A stretch of 5,253 nt of DNA from Candidatus Iainarchaeum sp. (GTDB taxonomy: Archaea; B1Sed10-29), in assembly GCA_003553825.1 (NCBI GenBank), contig PWFL01000036.1:1-5253 (forward strand), given 5' to 3'. The translations under genes and the position numbers were made by a program. The notes beneath the pieces were generated by a model. The model worked only from the letters and a program-made list of their open reading frames with translations, was not told the origin of the DNA and made no database searches. This document shows positions 1 through 4,933 of the stretch, one piece after another. Numbering within the stretch: position 1 is the stretch's first letter; every line of letters starts with the position of its first letter.

Positions 1-474
1 TTTTTAAACTTATTTAAATGATCTGTGCAAAATACTTTGGTTTTCTACCCTTTAGGGCAAAATAATGAAAGAACCCCTGGTTTATAAACAATTACATTCA
101 GAAAACTAACCAGTAATCCTTTTCGTTTTAGATTATTGAACTTGATTTTATAAAGAAGGTAAGAGAAAGTTTTTAAACCAAACAAAGATAAACCAGTATT
201 AAAGTGAACGATTAATTAATGAAGTTATTTCAAATTACTCATATACTTATCAATATCTTAAATAAATACCCAAAACCTTAAATAGTAGGAGTGAAAGAAT
301 TACGTTGTTCAACCAAAAGGACAACTCATCAAAAATTTGAATAATTCCAGAGGTAAACACTCCAAAATAAGGCTCGGGGAAGGCTCACCCAGAACCCTGA
401 TCAACAAAGATAGCTACTGGTGTAAGCAATTAATCCAAATATACAAAATATTAGATTTAGATAAGTCTAAAGGT
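1..474. other. Gene-free spacer with GC-rich patch and small hairpins
   Basis: No reading frame of convincing length, start and ribosome site is present on either strand. The stretch is AT-rich with several TATA-like words, such as the palindrome GTTTATAAAC at 80-89 and TTTTATAAA near 145. Two features stand out. A 7-bp hairpin lies at 304-325 (arms GTTGTTC and GGACAAC, one G-U pair, 8-nt loop), with a TATA-like CCTTAAATAG at 277-286 upstream. A patch at 371-400 is 20/30 G+C and holds a direct GGCTC repeat (371-375 and 382-386). On the minus strand, 404-418 is identical to 15 bases of the PiT gene (2021-2035), and the following frame vaguely resembles PiT. It could be intergenic DNA, an unrecognised RNA gene or decayed coding sequence. 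Confidence 0.6.
441..471 (-). terminator. Hairpin plus T-rich tail after the COG2426 gene
   Basis: Three bases after the stop codon of the minus-strand gene at 475-1032 there is a perfect 6-bp hairpin (TTTAGA / TCTAAA, 4-nt loop, 456-471). On the transcript it is followed by a U-rich stretch containing TATTTTG. Archaeal termination depends mainly on U tracts, so the T-rich part may matter more than the stem. Position and shape fit a terminator, but the stem is AT-rich and weak. Confidence 0.4.
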
Positions 475-1032
475 TTATAGGAACTCTATTATACCCAGAG
501 ACACTGATAAAAAGAACAGAGTTGAGAGCACGGATCCAATTAATACAATCAAAATGGTTTTCCAGTTCTTCACACCTAACACTTGAGCTAGAAAAGAAGT
601 AACTATGGAGCCCGTTCCCTGAAAAGGAATGAACATGAAAGCAGTCAAACCAATATGTAACAACCCATGTCTTTTAGCAGATTCCGCTCTTCTCCCAGCT
701 TTTTCTAAAGCATTGTGCAGGAATTCTAATTTTCCAGCTATATATTCAACTACCTCAAAAGAACTCAAAATTATGAAACAAGCAGCTAAATCCGCGAATA
801 CAATAGTGGAAAATATTATAGGAGTTTCAATGCCTCTATAAACCAATGCAGGGATAACTGACTCTTTGCCAGCCGGAGGTACGAAAGCAATAGCTAACAT
901 ACCATAGAGAAACTCCGGATCATGTGAAAAACTACCTAAAGCATATATAGCAGCCATAGCAGCAGCTATTGATGCAAGGAATATTAGAACATGCTTGAGC
1001 TTGAATCCTATTATCCTATTTTCTGAATTCAT
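475..1032 (-). CDS. COG2426-type small multidrug export membrane protein
   Basis: This 185-residue integral membrane protein resembles the 'putative small multi-drug export protein' family (COG2426, Sm_multidrug_ex). The true substrate of that family is not settled. I see a TM helix at about 14-34, a conserved-looking PPAGKESVIP loop at 52-61, a TM helix at about 70-92 and a charged amphipathic stretch at 95-122. A glycine/proline element, FIPFQGTGS, follows at 134-142, then a last TM helix at about 157-183. The paired short loops with P and G recall the re-entrant loops of DedA/SNARE-associated-like proteins. Length is typical for the family. The ATG at 1032 is chosen because GAGGAG lies 9 nt upstream. 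It lies 84 bp after the PiT gene on the same strand and could be read with it, though it has its own promoter-like sequence. The drug-export role is a family label, not evidence. Confidence 0.72.
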   Translation of the reverse strand: MNSENRIIGFKLKHVLIFLASIAAAMAAIYALGSFSHDPEFLYGMLAIAFVPPAGKESVIPALVYRGIETPIIFSTIVFADLAACFIILSSFEVVEYIAGKLEFLHNALEKAGRRAESAKRHGLLHIGLTAFMFIPFQGTGSIVTSFLAQVLGVKNWKTILIVLIGSVLSTLFFLSVSLGIIEFL

Positions 1033-1041
1033 TTTAAAGTG

Positions 1042-1080
1042 CTCCTCTAGCTATTTTAAATTAACTAATCTATTTTATTT
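1042..1080 (-). promoter_or_regulatory. Ribosome site and likely TATA box of the COG2426 gene
   Basis: On the minus strand GAGGAG (1047-1042) lies 9 nt before the ATG at 1032. An A/T element, AAATAAAATAGA (1080-1069), is placed so that transcription would begin about 17-20 nt before the start codon, leaving room for the ribosome site. A second AT-rich word (TTTAAAATAG, 1060-1051) is too close to allow a leader carrying that site. Confidence 0.45.
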
Positions 1081-1116
1081 AAAACGATTTTTATTTAAAC
1101 TCACACTAACAAAAAC

Positions 1117-2067
1117 TTACACAATCAAAAAGTGCTGCACGGCCTCTGACAAAGCATAAGTAGATACAATAGCTATTAAAAATGCTGATAACCAAGCCAA
1201 AACAGTAAATAATAACTTTTTCTTCCCAACAGTTGATTTTCCAGTTACTAACCCACTCCCGATGGTTGAAGCAATTATCGCTTGGTTAAATGAAACAGGT
1301 ATACCCAAAAAAACACCTATTTGAGCTAATATAGCTGCTGAACCTAAACTAGCAGTGGATCTTCTAGTACCTATACTAGCATATTCAAATGATACAGCAT
1401 CAATTATTTTAGGAGAAAATATCAAAGCACCAATCAATATAGAAATACCCCCCAAGATTAATAAAATAATCATTGGATAACCAAAGGACTGTAAAGGACC
1501 TACTGCAAGACCAACTGAATTAGCACCCGCGGTGTAAGCCAAGAAAAAACCCATGAACAAGGTAAGGTATTTCAAAGGCTTTTTCGATTTTTCCTTATCA
1601 ACAAATCTTCGTAGATACTTGGAGGAAACATAGCCCATTATAATCGCCAGTAGAGGCACAGCCAGCCAATAAAGAAATATAGAGGAAAGTACAAAAGATT
1701 GAATTTCATTACCAAAACTAATAGCGCTCCCAATAATAGCTCCCACTACTGTGAACGCAGTCGGCATTGGATATTTAAAAGTTATGCTAACTATCACCAA
1801 AATAGAAGCAATTAACAGAACAATTAGAGCTTGAGGACCCATCAAAGCGCTTGAAGTTATATTTGATCCAATAGTATCAGCCACTCTTCCTCCTTGGATG
1901 ATCGCTCCTGCAGCAGCTGCTATCGCAGCGAGTAAAGCGGATTGAAGTATCCCAAGAGAACCTGAGGACCTAACAGGGCCAAATGCAGGCGGAACAGAAG
2001 AAGCACCAATGGAGATACCCACAAAGATAGCTACTATAAAGGCTAATAGAACAATGATTTGAATCAT
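1117..2067 (-). CDS. pit: PiT/PHO4-family inorganic anion (phosphate) permease
   Basis: This is a 316-residue, very hydrophobic protein with the internal two-fold repeat of the PiT (PHO4) family, which imports inorganic phosphate (sometimes sulfate) with a cation across the cytoplasmic membrane. The first half carries GASSVPPAFGP (21-31), QGGRVADTIGSNI (58-70) and P..TAFTVVGAIIG (100-113). The second half carries GANSVGLAVGP (181-191) and GIPVSFNQAIIASTIGSG (255-272). A charged loop at about 150-165 separates the halves. In both signature repeats the usual GAND aspartate is serine (GASS, GANS), so ion coupling or substrate may differ. Length is in the short archaeal range. The ATG at 2067 starts directly into the first TM helix, and there is no strong ribosome site. 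It follows the DUF5828-like gene by 40 bp. A T5 run (1115-1111) just past the stop may act as a weak terminator. Family is clear; substrate is inferred. Confidence 0.88.
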   Translation of the reverse strand: MIQIIVLLAFIVAIFVGISIGASSVPPAFGPVRSSGSLGILQSALLAAIAAAAGAIIQGGRVADTIGSNITSSALMGPQALIVLLIASILVIVSITFKYPMPTAFTVVGAIIGSAISFGNEIQSFVLSSIFLYWLAVPLLAIIMGYVSSKYLRRFVDKEKSKKPLKYLTLFMGFFLAYTAGANSVGLAVGPLQSFGYPMIILLILGGISILIGALIFSPKIIDAVSFEYASIGTRRSTASLGSAAILAQIGVFLGIPVSFNQAIIASTIGSGLVTGKSTVGKKKLLFTVLAWLSAFLIAIVSTYALSEAVQHFLIV

Positions 2068-2095
2068 TTGCTATCATCTCTATTCATACATATCA

Positions 2096-2103
2096 CTTAT
2101 ACG
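2096..2103 (-). promoter_or_regulatory. Possible internal TATA box before the PiT gene
   Basis: CGTATAAG on the minus strand sits about 30 bp before the PiT start codon. That would give a transcript with almost no leader, which fits the lack of a good ribosome site. It is equally possible that PiT is only read from the upstream promoter at 2719-2726. Confidence 0.25.
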
Positions 2104-2107
2104 AAAT

Positions 2108-2680
2108 CTAAGTGTAAACTCTCTCCACGTACTGCTGAATTTCCTCCCTAGCTTCCTCGTCCAGTATGTTCACGGTCAAAGTATATTTATCCCCACCATT
2201 TTTTTCCAAATTTATTGAAAGATCCTCAGTATCAAAGTAATAAGGAGTGAATTTAAGTACGAATTTCTTGTAGATGGCTTTCTCCATCTTCCTTATCGAC
2301 CCAAGAGACTCTGCTTCTATTAGATTACTAATTTTCTTCGATGCATCTTTCAATTCTTTTCCTGGTTTTCCATTATTAACTATTTCTTTAACTGAATTAG
2401 ATACTTTTTCAGAAGCCTTTGAAAGCTCTTTTTCAGCCCCTTCAAAATCTTCTTCAACTTTTCTTTCCCTTAAAGAAGCCTGTTCAGCAGTTCTTTCTTT
2501 TAATTCCGTTGTACTTTCATCCTCTCTAGGCCTCCAGTCATCGAAATCTTCTATTTCCTCAGAATCACTTACGAACTCCTCGAGTACATCCTCTATCTCC
2601 CTGCAGAACTCACATATATTATCCCAAATATCAGTGATCTTTACCCCTGAATTGATTATTTCAACTTCTCCATTTTCCAT
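2108..2680 (-). CDS. DUF5828-like acidic cytoplasmic protein
   Basis: This 190-residue soluble protein has no signal or TM helix and resembles the DUF5828 family I recall from haloarchaea; its function is unknown. Motifs that drive this call are DDWRP (47-51), KERTAEQAS (61-69), the basic helix RKMEKAIYKK (130-139) and PYYFD (146-150), ahead of a short beta-like C-terminus. The first half is strongly acidic, with an E/D-rich segment at 28-56; the middle (about 70-125) looks helical or coiled-coil. C23 and C26 form one CxxC-like pair. The start is set at the ATG at 2680. A longer frame begins with a GTG at 2689, but that codon lies inside the ribosome site GGGAGGTGAT. The PiT gene follows after 40 bp, the position often taken by a PhoU/DUF47 regulator in PiT operons. 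A regulatory link is only inferred from this position. Confidence 0.7.
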   Translation of the reverse strand: MENGEVEIINSGVKITDIWDNICEFCREIEDVLEEFVSDSEEIEDFDDWRPREDESTTELKERTAEQASLRERKVEEDFEGAEKELSKASEKVSNSVKEIVNNGKPGKELKDASKKISNLIEAESLGSIRKMEKAIYKKFVLKFTPYYFDTEDLSINLEKNGGDKYTLTVNILDEEAREEIQQYVERVYT

Positions 2681-2684
2681 AGGT

Positions 2685-2726
2685 ATCACCTCCCTCGTAA
2701 CTCATAGTAATAGGTTCCTTTTATAT
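2685..2726 (-). promoter_or_regulatory. TATA box and strong ribosome site of the DUF5828-like gene
   Basis: GGGAGGTGAT (2694-2685) is a long match to the archaeal 16S rRNA tail. Its GGAGGT core ends 7 nt before the ATG at 2680, which fixes the start. ATATAAAA (2726-2719) lies about 25-30 bp before the expected transcription start near 2695-2698, giving a short leader that includes the ribosome site. Confidence 0.7.
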
Positions 2727-2747
2727 CTAACCATTGAAACACAAAGC

Positions 2748-2806
2748 CTTTAAAAAACGAAGAGATTAAGGAACTACCACAAAAAAGTGATGAAAAATAA
2801 GGAGGT
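2748..2806 (+). promoter_or_regulatory. TATA box and ribosome site of the surface-protein operon
   Basis: CTTTAAAAAA (2748-2757) is a plausible TATA element, with transcription starting near 2780. AAGGAGGT (2799-2806) is a near-perfect ribosome site 7 nt before the ATG at 2814, so the out-of-frame ATG at 2807 is not used. The TATA boxes of this operon and of the minus-strand operon are only about 30 bp apart, so the 133-bp spacer is a compact divergent promoter. Confidence 0.65.
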
Positions 2807-2813
2807 ATGAAAA

Positions 2814-3398
2814 ATGAAAATAGAAAAAACACACATAATGATTATCTTAGGAATCTTAGTAATCGGTATAGTTGGATTAGCAGCATTCACAGAGATGATA
2901 ATAGGAGAGGAAGAAGTAGAACACGAATTAACCGTAAACGTACAGGGAGAAGGATCAGTAAACCTCGAAACAGGAACCCATACATACGAAGAAGGAGAAC
3001 AAGTAACATTAACAGCACAGCCTGAAGAAGGATGGTACTTCGACCAATGGATGGAAGACGCACCAGGAGCACTAGAGACGCAAGAAGAAATTAAAATAAC
3101 AATGGACGAAGATAAAGAAATAATTGCTCTATTCATCCAACCTGGTGAACCAATATACATAGAAACAATTGAAGAGAGCACTACAGATGAGGATTGCGGT
3201 TGGATAAGCACTAATTGCTGTCCAGAAAATGCAGGAGCAAACTGGGAATGTGTAAACACGGAAGAAACAGTTATAGAATGTCCTGAAAATCCAATATGCC
3301 CACAAGTAATATCACCAAAACCAGGAGCATCTTGCGTGAGCATCAACGGAACCTGCACACCTGAAGGCAACGGAGACACAGCAGGACCAATAGAATAA
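2814..3398 (+). CDS. Membrane-anchored surface protein: InlB-type repeat plus eight-cysteine module
   Basis: This is a 194-residue protein. It begins with KIEK, then one TM helix (about 8-26) without an obvious cleavage site, so it is probably anchored with the rest outside. Residues about 37-109 match the pattern of a divergent InlB B-repeat (Flg_new-like beta domain): LTVNVQGEGSVN, GTHTYEEGEQVTLTAQP, GWYFDQWM (73-80), ITMDEDKEIIALF (95-107). An acidic linker leads to a C-terminal module with eight cysteines at 128, 135, 136, 146, 156, 162, 174 and 181, including NCCPENAG and WECVN. An even number of cysteines outside the cell suggests four disulfides or a bound metal. The ectodomain is acidic, as expected in a salty habitat. 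It heads a three-gene operon with a strong ribosome site. Role unknown; adhesion or binding of an extracellular ligand is a guess from the domain type. Confidence 0.85.
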   Translation: MKIEKTHIMIILGILVIGIVGLAAFTEMIIGEEEVEHELTVNVQGEGSVNLETGTHTYEEGEQVTLTAQPEEGWYFDQWMEDAPGALETQEEIKITMDEDKEIIALFIQPGEPIYIETIEESTTDEDCGWISTNCCPENAGANWECVNTEETVIECPENPICPQVISPKPGASCVSINGTCTPEGNGDTAGPIE

Positions 3399-3410
3399 AA
3401 ATAGATATCT

Positions 3411-3620
3411 ATGAAAAAAGGAAACACTAACCTGGAAATAAAAATAATGGGAGCTCTATTCATAGCACTAGGAATAGTGCTACTAATTCCCTTCGCACTA
3501 ATAGGACTCATACCCTTTGCTCTATTCGTATCCGGATTCGGTCTACTAATAGGCGGAGGATCAGCACTAGTGCTAAAAGATCAATACACCGAAGAAAAAA
3601 ACAAGCAAAAAGAAAGATAA
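3411..3620 (+). CDS. Small two-helix membrane protein, function unknown
   Basis: This is a 69-residue protein. Two hydrophobic helices (about 10-30 and 32-55) are joined by a very short turn, the second rich in glycine (LLIGGGSAL). A charged, mostly basic tail follows (EEKNKQKER). It begins 12 bp after the surface-protein gene and ends 1 bp before the next gene, so all three are almost certainly one transcript. There is no clear ribosome site, so translation may be coupled to the gene before it. The helical hairpin with a lysine-rich end should place both termini in the cytoplasm. I do not recognise a family. Confidence 0.72.
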   Translation: MKKGNTNLEIKIMGALFIALGIVLLIPFALIGLIPFALFVSGFGLLIGGGSALVLKDQYTEEKNKQKER

Positions 3621-3621
3621 A

Positions 3622-3804
3622 ATGATCGTACAAGCAGGAATAAAATGGGGAATGATAGGAGCTCTCGCAGGAACAACAGGAGGAATAGGGCTAGGATTTC
3701 TGGAAAGAACACCAGAAGCATTCCTAACAGGGATAGTGATAGGTTACATAGGCATTTTAACAATACTAGTCCTAACTCACTTCATACTCAAAAAAACAAT
3801 GTAG
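3622..3804 (+). CDS. Small glycine-rich two-helix membrane protein, function unknown
   Basis: This is a 60-residue protein with two predicted helices, about 6-27 (IGALAGTTGGIGLGF, glycine-rich) and 33-55, separated by a short polar turn (LERTPEAF). It ends in LKKTM. The glycine pattern in the first helix suits tight helix packing, as in small subunits or oligomeric membrane proteins. It begins one base after the previous stop codon, which suggests translational coupling. Codon use (A- and C-ending) matches the neighbouring genes, which supports real coding. I recognise no family. The two small proteins may assemble with each other or with the anchored surface protein encoded first in the operon. 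Confidence 0.68.
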   Translation: MIVQAGIKWGMIGALAGTTGGIGLGFLERTPEAFLTGIVIGYIGILTILVLTHFILKKTM

Positions 3805-3821
3805 AAACCAGTATCACAAAG

Positions 3822-3837
3822 GGAAAGAAATAAAAAA
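3822..3837 (+). promoter_or_regulatory. Candidate promoter facing the A/C spacer
   Basis: GGAAAGAAATAAAAAA looks like a purine-rich BRE followed by an A/T box. A start 25-27 bp downstream of its centre would fall at about 3857-3860, the beginning of the left arm of the inverted repeat. The match to a TATA consensus is loose, and A-rich words are common here. Confidence 0.25.
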
Positions 3838-3859
3838 CCCCAATTAATAATTAAAACAA

Positions 3860-3987
3860 GGGAGAGAGGAACACCACCCAAGAAAGCACCAAAATCCCAC
3901 ACCCTCCACACCCAACAAAAAACAAACACAACACACAACCCAACCCACCAAAAAACAAACACCCAAACTCCACCAAACCTCTCTCCC
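3860..3987 (+). repeat. Perfect 10-bp inverted repeat closing a 108-nt A/C-only loop
   Basis: GGGAGAGAGG (3860-3869) and CCTCTCTCCC (3978-3987) are exact reverse complements. The 108 bases between them contain only two G and three T, and 3906-3968 is 63 bases of pure A and C, which cannot fold on itself. On the plus strand an RNA from here would be one GC-rich stem holding a large unstructured loop. It lies between the end of the small-protein operon and the argF promoter. It could be a 3' UTR or an independent small RNA, or low-complexity DNA with a chance repeat. Confidence 0.5.
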
Positions 3988-4005
3988 CTCCCCCCCTTCT
4001 CCTTC
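3978..4005 (+). repeat. 28-base pure pyrimidine tract
   Basis: Only C and T occur here, including a run of seven C after CCCCT. The first ten bases are the right arm of the inverted repeat. The opposite strand is G-rich, with runs of seven and four G, and might form a G-quadruplex-like or triplex structure. It sits about 32 bp before the argF TATA box, so it could also act in argF regulation. Confidence 0.6.
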
Positions 4006-4036
4006 AAATTTCCACACACCTAGAAAACCAAGAAAC

Positions 4037-4044
4037 TTTTATAC
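4037..4044 (+). promoter_or_regulatory. TATA box of argF, leaderless arrangement
   Basis: TTTTATAC is centred about 25 bp before the ATG at 4066, with purine-rich AGAAAC just before it as a possible BRE. No ribosome site lies between it and the start, so the transcript probably begins at or next to the start codon. Confidence 0.65.
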
Positions 4045-4065
4045 ACTGACCACCTTTCTTTAAAC

Positions 4066-4932
4066 ATGAAGCATCTACTTGACATAAGAGATATCAGCAG
4101 CGGAGAAATAAATCAAATTCTCCGAAAAACAGACCAATTGAAGAAAAAAAGAGAAAAACCGCTTCAAGAAAAAGAAACAGTGATGATATTCTACAAATCC
4201 TCCACAAGAACCAGAATATCATTCGAAGTAGGAATAAGGCAACTAGGAGGAAATTTAACATTTCTATCAAAACAACAATCACAACTAGGTAGAGGAGAGA
4301 CACCTGAAGACACGATAAAAGTACTGAGCAGATACAATGATCTAGCCATATTCAGAGTACACGACCACAAAGACCTGGTAAGGATGAAAAAAGCATCTAA
4401 AATACCAATAATCAACGCATTAAGCGATTTACTACACCCTTGCCAGGCACTATCCGACATATACACAATAAAACAGAAAAAAGGGAACCTAAAAAGGATA
4501 AACCTAACATTCTTAGGAGACGGATCGAGCAATGTATGCCACTCCCTGATAAATGTAGCGGAGAAAACAGGCATGAACGTGAAAGTAACTTGTCCTGAAG
4601 AGTACGAGCCAGAGATAAAAGGAGAATACAAAATAGAAAGAGACCCTGAAAAAGCAGTTCAAAAAGTAGACGTGCTCTATACAGACACATGGAAATCAAT
4701 GGGAGAAGAAGATAAAAATATAGATCTATTCAAACCCTATCAGATAAATAGAGAAATAGTAAACAAATCAAAAAAAGATTCAATAGTCATGCACTGCCTC
4801 CCAGCACACAGAGAACAGGAAATAACTAGCGAAGTAATGGACGGAGAACAATCCGTGGTATTCGATCAAGCAGAAAACAGATTACATGTTCAAAAAGCGA
4901 TACTAAGCCTTTTAAATATGGACAGTGATTAA
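4066..4932 (+). CDS. argF: Ornithine carbamoyltransferase
   Basis: This 288-residue cytoplasmic enzyme joins carbamoyl phosphate to ornithine to give citrulline, a step of arginine synthesis (or, run in reverse, of arginine breakdown). The carbamoyl-phosphate loop STRTR is at 46-50 and HPCQ at 124-127. The ornithine-side motifs DTWKSMG (207-213) and HCLPAHR (243-249) separate it from aspartate carbamoyltransferase. The C-terminal helix NRLHVQKAIL (271-280) is also typical. It is slightly short against the usual 300-310 residues, with trimmed loops and an early N-terminus, but all key residues are present. The ATG at 4066 is supported by the TATA box 25 bp upstream. No other arginine gene lies in the window. 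The next gene begins one base after its stop codon and is probably cotranscribed. Confidence 0.95.
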   Translation: MKHLLDIRDISSGEINQILRKTDQLKKKREKPLQEKETVMIFYKSSTRTRISFEVGIRQLGGNLTFLSKQQSQLGRGETPEDTIKVLSRYNDLAIFRVHDHKDLVRMKKASKIPIINALSDLLHPCQALSDIYTIKQKKGNLKRINLTFLGDGSSNVCHSLINVAEKTGMNVKVTCPEEYEPEIKGEYKIERDPEKAVQKVDVLYTDTWKSMGEEDKNIDLFKPYQINREIVNKSKKDSIVMHCLPAHREQEITSEVMDGEQSVVFDQAENRLHVQKAILSLLNMDSD

Positions 4933-4933
4933 A

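Noticed and set aside
320..340. Possible C/D box guide RNA on the minus strand (TTGATGA)
   Set aside because: The first base departs from the C-box consensus and no CTGA D box lies at a suitable distance.
291..344. Short plus-strand GTG peptide in the left spacer
   Set aside because: Only 17 codons, and the AGGAG overlaps the start codon region instead of preceding it.
2274..2753. Plus-strand 159-codon frame opposite the DUF5828-like gene
   Set aside because: Serine/phenylalanine-rich shadow of an acidic, lysine-rich coding strand. It also runs through the minus-strand promoter and ribosome site.
2807..3025. Plus-strand 72-codon frame starting at the ATG at 2807
   Set aside because: It directly abuts the ribosome site, with no spacing, and gives an R/N-rich translation. 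The ATG at 2814 has correct spacing and real domains.
2774..3511. Long minus-strand frame (245 codons) opposite the surface-protein gene
   Set aside because: It is serine/isoleucine/proline-rich, as expected from the reverse of A-ending codons. The plus-strand gene has a ribosome site, a TM helix and recognisable domains.
3906..3968. CRISPR-like or tandem repeat array in the A/C region
   Set aside because: There is no repeating unit of constant length, only low-complexity A/C sequence.
3777..4019. Minus-strand 80-codon open frame across the A/C spacer
   Set aside because: Its W/V/F/G-rich translation is what any G/T-only sequence yields. It has no ribosome site and overlaps the end of a better supported gene.
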